57,380 nt of DNA from Alphaproteobacteria bacterium (GCA_030425185.1 JAUIAU010000019.1:1-57380); one strand, 5' to 3'; positions 37,790 to 49,346 are shown, numbered from the stretch's first letter. Numbers and translations are program-made. The notes: generated by a model from the sequence alone, not told the origin.

Positions 37790-39214
37790 ATGGCCGACGC
37801 GCCTGCCAAGATCGTTACCCGTTTCGCGCCCTCGCCGACCGGCTACCTGCATATCGGCGGCGGTCGCACGGCGCTGTTCAACTGGCTCTACGCGCGCGGG
37901 CGCGGCGGCAAGTTCCTGCTGCGGATCGAGGACACCGACCGGGCGCGCTCGACCCCCGAGGCGACCGAGGCGATCTTCCGGGGTCTGCGCTGGCTCGGGC
38001 TCGACTGGGACGGCGAGCCGATCAGCCAGTTCGACCGCGCCCCGCGCCATGCCGAGGTGGCCCGCGCGATGCTGGAGAACGGCACCGCCTACAAGTGCTT
38101 CGCCACCCAGGACGAGATCGAGGCATTCCGCGAGGCCGCCCGCGCCGAGGGCCGCTCGACCCTCTACCAGAGCCCGTGGCGCGACGCCGATCCCGCCAGC
38201 CATCCCGATGCGCCGTACGTCATCCGCCTGAAGGCCCCGCGCGAGGGCGTGACGGTGACCGAGGACGCGGTGCAGGGCACGGTCACGGTCCGCAACGACC
38301 AGCTCGACGACATGGTGCTGCTGCGGTCGGACGGGACGCCGACCTACATGCTGGCGGTCGTCGTCGATGACCACGACATGGGTGTGACTCACGTGATCCG
38401 GGGCGACGACCACCTGAACAACGCCGCGCGGCAGGCGCAGATCTACCACGCGATGGGCTGGCCGGTGCCGGTCATGGCGCATATCCCGCTGATCCACGGC
38501 GAGGACGGCAAGAAGCTGTCGAAGCGCCACGGCGCGGTCGGGGTCGAGGAGTACCAGAAGCTGGGCTACCCGGCGCAGGCGATGCGCAACTATCTCGCCC
38601 GCCTCGGCTGGAGCCACGGCGACGACGAGGTGTTCACCGACGCGCAGGCGCTCGCATGGTTCGACCTGTCGGGGATCGGCCGCTCGCCCGCGCGGCTCGA
38701 CTTCAAGAAACTCGATCACGTCGCGGGCCAGCACATCGCGATGATGCAGGATGCGGCACTCGTGGAGGAAATCACCGCCTTCCTCGCGGCCACCGGGCAG
38801 GCCCCTTTGTCGCAGGCGCAGCAGGACGGGCTGGGGCGTGCGATGTATTGCCTCAAAGACCGGGCAAGATCGTTTCCCGAACTGCTTGAAAAGGCTTATT
38901 TTGTTTTGTCGGCCCGCCCGATCGTGCCGGACGAGAAGTCCGAGAAGGCCCTTGATCCGGTATCCCGTGGTATACTGGCAGAATTGACGCCGCACCTGCA
39001 AACTGCTAGGTGGACGCGCGAGGCGCTGGAGGAACTCGTCGCCACCCAAGCCGAGGCCCGCGGCCTCAAGCTGGGCAAACTGGCGCAGCCGCTTCGTGCC
39101 GCATTGGCGGGGCGCTCCGTCTCGCCCAGCGTGTTTGACATGATGCTCGTGCTCAGCCGCGATGAGACCATCGCGCGGCTTGAGGAAGCGGGCCAGGGAC
39201 CGACCGGCAGGTGA
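37790..39214 (+). CDS. gltX: Glutamate--tRNA ligase
   Basis: Class I aminoacyl-tRNA synthetase that charges tRNA-Glu; 474 residues. The HIGH-type motif is in [20 protein letters not shown], and the KMSKS-type motif is [14 protein letters not shown]. The C-terminal helical anticodon-binding domain ends LARLEEAGQ-like. Alphaproteobacteria often have two GltX proteins, one of which charges tRNA-Gln for the transamidation route; which one this is cannot be told here. The start at 37790 is preceded by AAAGGGG. Confidence 0.96.
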   Translation: MADAPAKIVTRFAPSPTGYLHIGGGRTALFNWLYARGRGGKFLLRIEDTDRARSTPEATEAIFRGLRWLGLDWDGEPISQFDRAPRHAEVARAMLENGTAYKCFATQDEIEAFREAARAEGRSTLYQSPWRDADPASHPDAPYVIRLKAPREGVTVTEDAVQGTVTVRNDQLDDMVLLRSDGTPTYMLAVVVDDHDMGVTHVIRGDDHLNNAARQAQIYHAMGWPVPVMAHIPLIHGEDGKKLSKRHGAVGVEEYQKLGYPAQAMRNYLARLGWSHGDDEVFTDAQALAWFDLSGIGRSPARLDFKKLDHVAGQHIAMMQDAALVEEITAFLAATGQAPLSQAQQDGLGRAMYCLKDRARSFPELLEKAYFVLSARPIVPDEKSEKALDPVSRGILAELTPHLQTARWTREALEELVATQAEARGLKLGKLAQPLRAALAGRSVSPSVFDMMLVLSRDETIARLEEAGQGPTGR

Positions 39215-39228
39215 TCCTGTCGGCCGCT

Positions 39229-39243
39229 CCGTTCCGAGAACGG
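39229..39243 (+). terminator. Short hairpin after gltX
   Basis: CCGTTC-CGA-GAACGG is a perfect 6-bp stem 15 nt after the gltX stop, without a T run. It is a weak terminator at most; gltA follows and may be partly cotranscribed. Confidence 0.35.
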
Positions 39244-39305
39244 CCACCCGGCCGGCCACACGACCGCTGCCGGGCCCCGGCGCGGCCCGAGACAGAGGGA
39301 CCCTC

Positions 39306-40601
39306 ATGGTGATGAGCAACAAGAAGGCCACGCTGAGTTTCGATGACAAGACCATCGAACTGCCGATGCACGCGGGGACCGTCGGTCCGGACGTGATCGA
39401 CATCCGCAAGCTCTACGCGGAAGGCGGTGTCTTCACCTACGATCCGGGCTTCACCTCGACGGCCGCCTGCGAGTCGACCATCACCTATATCGACGGCGAC
39501 AAGGGCGAACTGCTGCACCGCGGCTACCCGATCGACCAGCTCGCGGAGAAGTCGCACTACCTCGAGGTCTGCTACCTGCTGCTTTACGGGGAACTGCCCT
39601 CGGCCGCGCAGCTCGAGGACTTCGAGACCCGCGTGACGCGGCACACGATGCTGCACGAGCAGATGATGAACTTCTTCCGCGGCTTCCGCCGCGACGCGCA
39701 CCCGATGGCCGTCATGGTCGGCGTGGTCGGCGCGATGTCGGCGTTCTACCACGACTCGACCGACATCAACGACGCCTGGCAGCGCGAGGTCGCCTCGATA
39801 CGCCTGATCGCCAAGATGCCGACGATCGCGGCCTGGGCCTACAAGTACTCGGTGGGCCAGCCCTTCGTCTATCCGCGCAACGACCTCGACTACGCGTCGA
39901 ACTTCCTGCGCATGTGCTTCGCGGTGCCCTGTGAGGAATACGTGGTGAACCCGATCCTGAGCCGCGCGATGGACCGGATCTTCACCCTGCACGCGGACCA
40001 CGAGCAGAACGCGTCCACCTCGACGGTGCGCCTCGCCTCGTCGTCGGGCGCCAACCCGTTCGCCTGCATCGCGGCCGGCATCGCCTGCCTCTGGGGACCG
40101 GCCCACGGCGGCGCGAACCAGGCCTGCCTCGAGATGCTGAAGGAAATCGGCACTGTCGACCGCATTCCCGAGTTCATCGCGCGGGCGAAGGACAAGGACG
40201 ACCCGTTCCGCCTGATGGGCTTCGGCCACCGGGTCTACAAGAACTTCGATCCGCGGGCGACCGTGATGAAGCAGTCGGCCGACGAGGTGCTCGACCTGCT
40301 CGGCGTCGAGGACAACCCGCTGCTGCAGGTCGCCAAGGAACTGGAGCGCATCGCGCTGCAGGACAGCTATTTCGCCGAGAAGAAGCTGTTCCCGAACGTG
40401 GACTTCTACTCGGGCATCATCCTCGAGGCGATGGGCTTCCCCACCTCGATGTTCACCCCGATCTTCGCGGTCTCGCGCACCGTCGGCTGGGTCAGCCAGT
40501 GGAAAGAGATGATCGTGGACCCGGTGCAGAAGATCGGCCGCCCGCGCCAGCTCTACTCCGGCGCGACCGCCCGCGACTATGTCGAGGTCGAGAACCGCTG
40601 A
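39306..40601 (+). CDS. gltA: Citrate synthase
   Basis: Condenses acetyl-CoA with oxaloacetate, entry to the TCA cycle. It has 431 residues, the large hexameric type I form. Active-site segments are [18 protein letters not shown] and [15 protein letters not shown], with the catalytic Asp in the [14 protein letters not shown] block; the N-terminal part with [19 protein letters not shown] is typical of NADH-sensitive Gram-negative enzymes. I chose the first ATG at 39306, 5 nt after GAGGGA, over the ATG at 39312. Confidence 0.97.
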   Translation: MVMSNKKATLSFDDKTIELPMHAGTVGPDVIDIRKLYAEGGVFTYDPGFTSTAACESTITYIDGDKGELLHRGYPIDQLAEKSHYLEVCYLLLYGELPSAAQLEDFETRVTRHTMLHEQMMNFFRGFRRDAHPMAVMVGVVGAMSAFYHDSTDINDAWQREVASIRLIAKMPTIAAWAYKYSVGQPFVYPRNDLDYASNFLRMCFAVPCEEYVVNPILSRAMDRIFTLHADHEQNASTSTVRLASSSGANPFACIAAGIACLWGPAHGGANQACLEMLKEIGTVDRIPEFIARAKDKDDPFRLMGFGHRVYKNFDPRATVMKQSADEVLDLLGVEDNPLLQVAKELERIALQDSYFAEKKLFPNVDFYSGIILEAMGFPTSMFTPIFAVSRTVGWVSQWKEMIVDPVQKIGRPRQLYSGATARDYVEVENR

Positions 40602-40631
40602 TCCCCGGCAACGGGACCAAAAGACGCCTGC

Positions 40632-40658
40632 AACGCCGCCCCCGCCCGGGGCGGCGTT
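40632..40658 (+). terminator. Terminator after gltA
   Basis: AACGCCGCCCC (40632-40642) and GGGGCGGCGTT (40648-40658) form a perfect 11-bp stem around CGCCC. There is no strong T run, but position and stability fit a terminator. Confidence 0.7.
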
Positions 40659-40678
40659 CTGCATTCGGGGCCCGCGCA

Positions 40679-40737
40679 CTATGCCGCAGCGGCCCGCCCG
40701 TGCCGCGGCGCGGCGCAATCCTAGATTTGCCGCATAG
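40679..40737 (+). promoter_or_regulatory. Inverted repeat upstream of the alternative oxidase gene
   Basis: CTATGCCGCA (40679-40688) and TGCCGCATAG (40728-40737) are inverted copies with one mismatch, their centres about 49 bp apart, ending 17 nt before the oxidase start. They may be two half-sites for a regulator. No FNR-type TTGAT-N4-ATCAA site is visible. Confidence 0.35.
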
Positions 40738-40754
40738 CAATTCGGGAGATCGCC

Positions 40755-41405
40755 ATGAAACAGGACCACCCGTTCCCGCCCGTCGCCCCGCCGGTGACCG
40801 CGCACCATGCACCGCGCGACATCCACGACCGGATCGCCCTGCGCATCGTGAAGATGATGCGTGTGGTGGCCGACAGCTTCTTCGCCAAGCGCTACGGCCA
40901 CCGGGCCGTGGTGCTGGAAACCGTCGCCGCCGTTCCGGGCATGGTCGGCGGGCTGCTCCAGCACCTCAAGGCCCTGCGCCACATCCGGGACGACCGGGGC
41001 TGGATCAAGGTGCTGATCGACGAGGCCGACAACGAGCGGATGCACCTGATGACCTTCATCCAGATCGCCGAGCCGAGCCGCGTGGAACGGCTGATCATCA
41101 TGACCACGCAGGCGGTGTTCTACAACGTCTACTTCTGGCTCTACCTCTTCGCGCCGCGCACCGCGCACCGGATCGTCGGCTACCTCGAGGAAGAAGCCGT
41201 GGTCAGCTACACGCACTACCTCGCCGAGATCGACGCCGGCCGGATCGAGAACGTCCCGGCCCCGCAGATCGCCAAGGACTACTGGAACCTTCCGGACGAC
41301 GCGCGGCTGCGCGACGTGGTGCTGGTGATCCGGGCCGACGAGGAAGGCCACCGCGACGTGAACCACGACTTTGCCAACCAGATCGCCAGCGGCGACCACA
41401 ACTAG
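40755..41405 (+). CDS. aox: Alternative (cyanide-insensitive) ubiquinol oxidase
   Basis: A 216-residue di-iron quinol oxidase that passes electrons from ubiquinol to oxygen without pumping protons. All four iron-binding motifs are present: E55 in LETVAAVPGMV, E94 and H97 in NERMHL, the LEEEAVVSYTHY block with E145-E147, and E196 and H199 in ADEEGHRDVNH. Two hydrophobic interfacial helices fit monotopic binding to the inner membrane face. The protein is short at the N-terminus and lacks the mitochondrial regulatory Cys region, as in bacterial forms. The start at 40755 follows GGGAG. It is a stand-alone gene between gltA and a convergent patatin-like gene only 7 bp away. It probably serves as an overflow or stress-tolerant oxidase. 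Confidence 0.95.
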   Translation: MKQDHPFPPVAPPVTAHHAPRDIHDRIALRIVKMMRVVADSFFAKRYGHRAVVLETVAAVPGMVGGLLQHLKALRHIRDDRGWIKVLIDEADNERMHLMTFIQIAEPSRVERLIIMTTQAVFYNVYFWLYLFAPRTAHRIVGYLEEEAVVSYTHYLAEIDAGRIENVPAPQIAKDYWNLPDDARLRDVVLVIRADEEGHRDVNHDFANQIASGDHN

Positions 41406-41412
41406 GGTCGGT

Positions 41413-42324
41413 TCAGAGGCCGCAGGCCCGCGTGATGGCGTCGGCCGACGCGCGGACCATGCGGCGCCCCTCGGCGATGGCGTCTTCGGCCCGGTGCATC
41501 TCGAGCACCGACATCTCCTCGAGCCGGGCGTCCAGCAGCACCTGCGGCGGGTCGCCCGCCAGCCGGGCCCGACGCACGCGATCGGTCAGGATGTCGATCG
41601 ACGCGTTGACGACCTCGAAGTAATCGGGGGCGTCCGGGCCGGGATCCTCGCCCGGGGTCAGGCCGCGCAGCGCGCCCCGCAGACCCTCGGGCAAACGCGC
41701 CAGCCCCTCGGCCAGGAAGCCGGTCCCTGCCCCGTCGTCCGGATCCTCCGGGGTCCAGAAGGTGCCCAGCATCCGCGCGTTCGGGTTGACGGCGATCACC
41801 ACCTCCGCCCCAAGCGCGCGCGCCCCGCTGACCGGCACCGGGTCGGTCAGCCCCCCGTCCACCAGCCAGCGCCCGTCGAGGCAGTGCGGCGCGATCACGC
41901 CCGGGATCGCCACCGAGGCCCGGACGGCCCCGTGCAGGTCGCCCGACCTGAGCCAGAGCTCGCGGCCGGACGTCAGGTCGGTGGCGACCGCGAGGAACGG
42001 CAGCGACAGGCCGTCGAACGCCTCCGGCAGGCCAAGCGCCTGCATCTGGTCGAGGATCGCCTTGCCGAAGACCAGCCCGCCGCCGCGCAGCCGCGGGTCG
42101 AGCAGGCGCGCCAGCCCGGCCGGGGTCAGCGAGAGCGCCCAGTCCGTGACCGCGTCCAGCTTGCCGGCGGCCGCAAAGGCCCCGACCAGCGCGCCCATCG
42201 AACAGCCCGCGATGACCTGCGGCCGCACGCCGAGCGCGTCCAGTTCGCGCAGCACCCCGATGTGGCACCAGCCGCGCGCGCCCCCGGAACCGAGGGCCAG
42301 ACCGACAACGGGGTTACGCGACAT
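41413..42324 (-). CDS. rssA: Patatin-like phospholipase (RssA type)
   Basis: A 303-residue patatin-domain serine hydrolase. The oxyanion loop is LGSGGARGWCHIGVL, the nucleophile is S42 in GCSMG, and the catalytic Asp is D156 in VDGGL, so it should be active on lipid esters. The length and arrangement match E. coli RssA and related cytoplasmic proteins, whose role is poorly understood. It converges on the alternative oxidase gene and is divergent from the cyclic-nucleotide-binding membrane protein. Confidence 0.9.
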   Translation of the reverse strand: MSRNPVVGLALGSGGARGWCHIGVLRELDALGVRPQVIAGCSMGALVGAFAAAGKLDAVTDWALSLTPAGLARLLDPRLRGGGLVFGKAILDQMQALGLPEAFDGLSLPFLAVATDLTSGRELWLRSGDLHGAVRASVAIPGVIAPHCLDGRWLVDGGLTDPVPVSGARALGAEVVIAVNPNARMLGTFWTPEDPDDGAGTGFLAEGLARLPEGLRGALRGLTPGEDPGPDAPDYFEVVNASIDILTDRVRRARLAGDPPQVLLDARLEEMSVLEMHRAEDAIAEGRRMVRASADAITRACGL

Positions 42325-42450
42325 GTCCGGACCCTTTCCAAGATGACCCCGGCAGCCTAGCCCGCGCCCCGCCGCGGGGGAAGCGGCAGCGCCTTGCCAA
42401 GGCGCGAGGATCGCGCAAAGACTCGGGCGTCATGGGAGAGGAAACGCCCT

Positions 42451-43074
42451 GTGAGTTGGATCGACCTGCTCGGCTGGATCGCTGCGGGCTTCACGCTCCT
42501 CGCCTACGGCATGCGCACGATGCTGCCGCTGCGGATCGCCGGCATCGGGGCGAACGTGTTCTTCATCGCCTACTCGGTCTTCGCGGGCATCGTGCCGACG
42601 CTGGCCCTGCACGTGGTGCTGCTGCCGTTCAACCTGTACCGGCTCTGGGAAATCCTGCGCACGCGGCGGGACCTGAAGGCGGTCAGCGCCGACCGCAGCG
42701 CGCTCGAGATCCTCGGCCCCTACCTGTCGATCACCCGCTACGGGGCAGGAGAACCGGTCTTCGCCAAGGGCGATCCGCCCGACCACCTCTACCTGCTGAA
42801 GTCCGGCCGGGTGCTGCTGGAGGAGATCAACGTCGAGCTTGGTCCGGACGAGATCTTCGGCGAGATCGCCTTTTTCACGGATGCGCGCGAGCGGACCGTC
42901 TCGGCCCGCTGCATCGGCCCCTGCGAGATCGCGCGGATCAACGAGGAGACCTTCCTCAAGCTCTACTACCAGAACCCGGCCTTCGGCCTCTATATCATGA
43001 AGCTCGCCACACGGCGGCTGATGGAGGGCATGGCGAAACGCCCGCTCGCCTATCAGCCGGTGAAGGGCAGCTGA
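42451..43074 (+). CDS. Membrane protein with cyclic-nucleotide-binding domain, no HTH (Popeye-like layout)
   Basis: A 207-residue protein with two or three N-terminal membrane helices (about residues 4-20, 25-44 and 46-66) and then a cyclic-nucleotide-binding fold (about 85-200). The phosphate-binding cassette FGEIAFFTDARERTVSARC keeps GE near its start and the Arg used to contact the cyclic phosphate. There is no helix-turn-helix, so this is not a Crp-type regulator. The layout, three helices then the binding domain, resembles the eukaryotic Popeye proteins and their bacterial relatives. The start is the GTG at 42451 behind GGAGAGG; the upstream ATG-less extension is not supported. It ends 4 nt before the convergent uvrA stop. 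Function is unknown. Confidence 0.82.
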   Translation: MSWIDLLGWIAAGFTLLAYGMRTMLPLRIAGIGANVFFIAYSVFAGIVPTLALHVVLLPFNLYRLWEILRTRRDLKAVSADRSALEILGPYLSITRYGAGEPVFAKGDPPDHLYLLKSGRVLLEEINVELGPDEIFGEIAFFTDARERTVSARCIGPCEIARINEETFLKLYYQNPAFGLYIMKLATRRLMEGMAKRPLAYQPVKGS

Positions 43075-43078
43075 CCAG

Positions 43079-45958
<2,880 letters not shown>

Positions 45959-45983
45959 CCGCGCCCTCCGGGGTTACCCGCGG

Positions 45984-46038
45984 AACATAGGCGGACGCAG
46001 CCGAGTCTCCAATCGAAAGTTGTGAACGGAGGGTGAAC
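45984..46038 (-). promoter_or_regulatory. uvrA promoter with SOS (LexA) box
   Basis: GAAC-GGAGGGT-GAAC at 46024-46038 is the complement form of GTTC-N7-GTTC. Downstream on the minus strand, TTGGAG (46012-46007) and TATGTT (45989-45984) are spaced 17 nt and fit a promoter. The LexA box lies just upstream of the -35. Confidence 0.8.
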
Positions 46039-46072
46039 AGATCCGTGCGTGCGCGCAGGTCCCCGCCGCGGC

Positions 46073-47224
46073 TCAGACCGGCGCGGCCCTGAGGGCGAGA
46101 CGTGACAGCGCCTGCACCACCACGATGCCGGTCAGCGAGAAGCCGACCACCAGCCAAAGCATCGCCGGAACGCCGCCCCAGGTCAGTGCCAGCGCGAAGA
46201 TCGGCGTGCCGGTGACCGTGCCGAGATTGCCCAGCTGCGCGATGGCCCCGGTGGCGCGCGCCTGCCCGTCGGTGTCGGGGTTCAGCACCGGGATAAGGCC
46301 GAAGCTGGCCGAGGGCACGACGCCCATCGCGAAGAACATCGGCCAGACCGCGAGCTCCTGCCCGGCGAGCAGTGCCAGCGCGGAGGCGACCGCCAGCACG
46401 AAGCCGCCGGTGGCCATGGTCGCGGGCGGCACCCGGTGCCCGAGTTGCCCCGCCCCGAGATTGCCGAGCAGCGACACCAGCGGCAGCCAGATCCCCAGCG
46501 CGGGCTGGCCAAGCGTGGTCGGCAGCAGGGTCAGCAGCGCGACGTAGCAGATCGTGTAGAAGACGAAGCCGAGGCCCGGCGCGGCCGTGCGCACGCTGCG
46601 ATAGGTGCGCAGATGGGCGGTCAGCGGGTTCAGATCCAGCGGCACGCGGACGCTGCGCGCCACGCGCGGCGCCAGCAGCAGCGCCAGAACGGCGAACCCG
46701 GCGCCATGGGCGACGAACACCAGCGGCACCCCGCCCAGGCTGAGAAGGGATGGAAAGATCATCGCCGACAGGGCGAAGGAGACGCCGAAGAACATCGCCC
46801 AGATGCTCATCACCATCGGCCGGTCCCGGTCGGTGGCGGCCCGCGCCATCAGCGGCGGGGCCGCGACGACCAGCCCGAGATGGGAGAAGCCCTCGATCAC
46901 CCGCAGACCGAACAACACCGGGAACGGCGGCAGCAGCGCCTGCACCAGCGACAGCGCCGCCCCCAGCCAGAGACAGGCGAGCAGCACCCGGCGCGGTCCC
47001 AGCCCCGCCACCAGCGCCCCGGCCATCACCCCGCCGAGGAGGCCGACGAGGCCAACGACCGAAACCAGCAGCGCCAGCGTGGTCAGTGGGAGGGCAAAGA
47101 TTGCCTCCAGCTCCGGCAGCGTCAGCGAGATCTTCCCGAACTGCGCCGCCGCGAAGAGCCCCGCCACGAACAGCAGGGCAACCAGCACCCAGTCGGTCCG
47201 GGCAGGAGGGGAAATCTGGGCCAT
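46073..47224 (-). CDS. MFS transporter, substrate unknown
   Basis: A 383-residue major facilitator protein with about 12 hydrophobic helices (FVAGLFAAAQFG, LTTLALLVSVVGLVGLLGGVMAG and so on). The loop GPRRVLLACLWLG stands at the usual loop 2-3 position. Substrate is not readable. It lies upstream of uvrA on the same strand, but the SOS promoter between them shows uvrA is separately controlled, and it is divergent from the VWA gene. Confidence 0.88.
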   Translation of the reverse strand: MAQISPPARTDWVLVALLFVAGLFAAAQFGKISLTLPELEAIFALPLTTLALLVSVVGLVGLLGGVMAGALVAGLGPRRVLLACLWLGAALSLVQALLPPFPVLFGLRVIEGFSHLGLVVAAPPLMARAATDRDRPMVMSIWAMFFGVSFALSAMIFPSLLSLGGVPLVFVAHGAGFAVLALLLAPRVARSVRVPLDLNPLTAHLRTYRSVRTAAPGLGFVFYTICYVALLTLLPTTLGQPALGIWLPLVSLLGNLGAGQLGHRVPPATMATGGFVLAVASALALLAGQELAVWPMFFAMGVVPSASFGLIPVLNPDTDGQARATGAIAQLGNLGTVTGTPIFALALTWGGVPAMLWLVVGFSLTGIVVVQALSRLALRAAPV

Positions 47225-47392
47225 GCCGACCTCGTGCCGCCTTTCGCCCGCCCGGTCAATCTGCGCCGCCGCACAGGATCCGTGGCGCGGACGGCGCGCG
47301 GTTCCGGATGCACCGCCGGAAGTTACCGCTTTGATTTTCCGGAACCCCCTTTAAAGTCGGGGTATTCCGTCCTTTGACCTTTCCGGTGCCCC

Positions 47393-49120
47393 ATGATCCA
47401 TCTCTTTCGCCGCCTTGCCGCCGCGCTCGTTCTTGTCGTCCTGTCCCTGCCCGCCGCCGCGCAGGACCGGCCCAACACGATCCTCGTTCTCGACGGGTCC
47501 GGCTCGATGTGGGGCCAGATCGACGGCGTGAACAAGATCGTCATCGCACGGCAGGTCGTCGGCGACCTTCTGGGGACGCTGCCCGAGGACCTGAACCTCG
47601 GGCTGACGGTCTACGGGCACCGCCGCAAGGGCGACTGTTCGGACATCGAGACCGTGGTGCCCCCCGGCCCCGGGACCCGCGCCGCGATCAGCAGCGCCGT
47701 CAACACGATCCGCCCGCTGGGCAAGACCCCGATGACCGACGCCGTCATCGCCGCGGCGCAGGCGTTGCGCTACACCGAAGAGGCCGCGACGGTGATCCTC
47801 GTCTCGGACGGGGTCGAGACCTGCAATCCCGATCCCTGCGCGGCCGCCCGCGCGCTGGAAGAGGCGGGCGTGAACTTCACCGCCCATGTCGTGGGCTTCG
47901 ACGTCAGCGACCCGGCGGCCCTGCTGCAGATGCAATGCGTGGCGGATGCCACCGGGGGCCAGTTCCTGACCGCCGCCGATGCCGCGGCGCTGGCCGAGGC
48001 GCTGACCCGGGTCGCCACCGCGATGGTGCCGCCCGCCCCCGCGGCGCCGCCTGCCCCGCCCGCCGAGATGCGCGCCCGGATCGCGGTGACCGAGACCTTC
48101 GGCGAGGCGAGCCGCACCGTCGAGGGCGGCATCCGCATCGAGATCCTCGCCGACGGCGGGCTCGCGACAGCCCCCGACACGGATGGCAGCCGGGCCGAGG
48201 CGGTGCTGCCCGCGGGCGACTATGTCCTGCGGGTGCTGCGCCTGTCCGACGAGGCGGTGATCGAGCGCCCCTTCACCATGGAGGACGCCGACGTGGCGCT
48301 GGCGGTGGTCTTCGACGCGCCGCTGCCGCCCGCCACGGTGGAGGCCCCCGCCGCGGCCCCGGCCGGGGCGACGGTGGCAGTGACCTGGACCGGACCGAAT
48401 GCCGAGGGCGACTACATCGACACGGCGCGGCCCGATGCGCCCTCGCTCGAATACGAGACCTATGCCTACACCGCCGACGGCACGCCCGCGCAACTGCGGA
48501 TGCCCGCCCAGCCGGGGGACTACGTGATCCGCTACATCCTCGCCGAGGGCTACCAGGAACTGGCCTCGATCCCGGTGACGGTCACCCCGGTCGAGCAGGG
48601 CCTGACCGCACCGGACGAAGGTGTGATCGGCGAGACGATCCCGGTCGGCTGGCAGGGCGGCGGCTTTGACGAGGACTACATCGCCGTGGCCCCGGCCGGC
48701 TCGGACGCCGGAACCTATGTCACCTACAGCTACGTCAGCGGCGGCAACCCGGTGCCGGTGAAACTGCCGCTGACCCCGGGGGCGTACGAGGTGCGATACA
48801 TAACCGGGCAGGACACCACGATTGCCGAGGCACGCTCGATCACCGTCGCCGATGCGCCGGTCACGCTGGAGGCCGCCGACCGGGTGGCCGCGGGGTCCGA
48901 CCTGACGGTAACCTGGACCGGTCCCGGCTATCCCGAGGATTACCTGACCATCGCGGACCCGGCGGACGGCGACCTCGGCTACGTCACCTATGCCTATACC
49001 GAGGGCGGCTCGCCGCTGGTGATGACGGCGCCCGAGACCCCCGGCACCTACGAGCTGCGCTACGTCGCGTCCGGTGCGGACAGCCGCGCGCTGGCGCGGC
49101 GGGTGCTGGTGGTGGAATAA
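47393..49120 (+). CDS. Secreted VWA-domain protein with three C-terminal repeats
   Basis: A 575-residue exported protein: signal peptide (MIHLFRRLAAALVLVVLSLPAAAQ, cleaved after about residue 23), then a von Willebrand A domain (about 27-215) with a full MIDAS motif, D34-x-S36-x-S38 in LDGSGSMW, Thr in GKTPMTDA and Asp in LVSDGVETC. An Ala/Pro linker follows, then a beta-rich region (about 230-310), and three repeats of about 72 residues starting near 326, 412 and 499. Each repeat has a (V/I)xWxGPxxxxDYI start, a YxTYxY(T/V) centre and a PGxYExRY end, which look like Ig-like beta sandwiches. The MIDAS suggests metal-dependent binding to a partner, perhaps at the cell surface. Function unknown. 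Confidence 0.87.
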   Translation: MIHLFRRLAAALVLVVLSLPAAAQDRPNTILVLDGSGSMWGQIDGVNKIVIARQVVGDLLGTLPEDLNLGLTVYGHRRKGDCSDIETVVPPGPGTRAAISSAVNTIRPLGKTPMTDAVIAAAQALRYTEEAATVILVSDGVETCNPDPCAAARALEEAGVNFTAHVVGFDVSDPAALLQMQCVADATGGQFLTAADAAALAEALTRVATAMVPPAPAAPPAPPAEMRARIAVTETFGEASRTVEGGIRIEILADGGLATAPDTDGSRAEAVLPAGDYVLRVLRLSDEAVIERPFTMEDADVALAVVFDAPLPPATVEAPAAAPAGATVAVTWTGPNAEGDYIDTARPDAPSLEYETYAYTADGTPAQLRMPAQPGDYVIRYILAEGYQELASIPVTVTPVEQGLTAPDEGVIGETIPVGWQGGGFDEDYIAVAPAGSDAGTYVTYSYVSGGNPVPVKLPLTPGAYEVRYITGQDTTIAEARSITVADAPVTLEAADRVAAGSDLTVTWTGPGYPEDYLTIADPADGDLGYVTYAYTEGGSPLVMTAPETPGTYELRYVASGADSRALARRVLVVE

Positions 49121-49127
49121 GGCTCAG

Positions 49128-49160
49128 CGGGCCGCGCGGACACCCGTTCCGTGCGGCCCG
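49128..49160. terminator. Terminator hairpin after the VWA gene
   Basis: CGGGCCGCGCGG (49128-49139) pairs with CCGTGCGGCCCG (49149-49160), 12 bp with one G-T wobble. It lies 7 nt after the VWA stop and could also stop transcripts from the lpdA side. Confidence 0.6.
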
Positions 49161-49163
49161 TAG

Positions 49164-49212
49164 ATCAGAAGTGGATCGCCCGGCCGTAGGCGTCGAGCAC
49201 CGCTTCGTGCAT
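49164..49212 (-). repeat. Duplicated 3' end of lpdA (relic copy)
   Basis: 49 bp that match the true lpdA end (49298-49346) at 45 positions. On the minus strand both encode MHEAVLDAYGRAIHF and a TGA stop; all four differences fall in third codon positions and are synonymous. This copy has no gene in front of it, only the 85-bp hairpin element, so it is a relic. Confidence 0.9.
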
Positions 49213-49297
49213 CCAAGAGTGCGCCGCAGGCGCGCCCGTCGGCGGGACAGAGCGGGTTTCCGCAGGAAACCTGCGGAGTCTCCCGCTATGCCCAAAA
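49213..49297. repeat. 85-bp hairpin element between the two lpdA tails
   Basis: The element holds a strong nested stem: AGCGGG (49251-49256) with CCCGCT (49282-49287) outside, and TCCGCAGG (49259-49266)/CCTGCGGA (49270-49277) around AAA inside. A smaller CCCG-TCGG-CGGG stem is at 49235-49246. It looks like an intergenic hairpin repeat of REP type, or an lpdA terminator from a donor strain. No gene. Confidence 0.55.
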
Positions 49298-49346
49298 ATC
49301 AGAAGTGGATCGCGCGACCGTAGGCGTCGAGCACAGCCTCGTGCAT
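49298..49346 (-). repeat. True lpdA 3' end, second member of the 49-bp direct repeat
   Basis: The functional copy of the tail repeated at 49164-49212. Differences from the relic are at the third bases of Glu, Ala, Gly and Arg codons. Confidence 0.9.
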
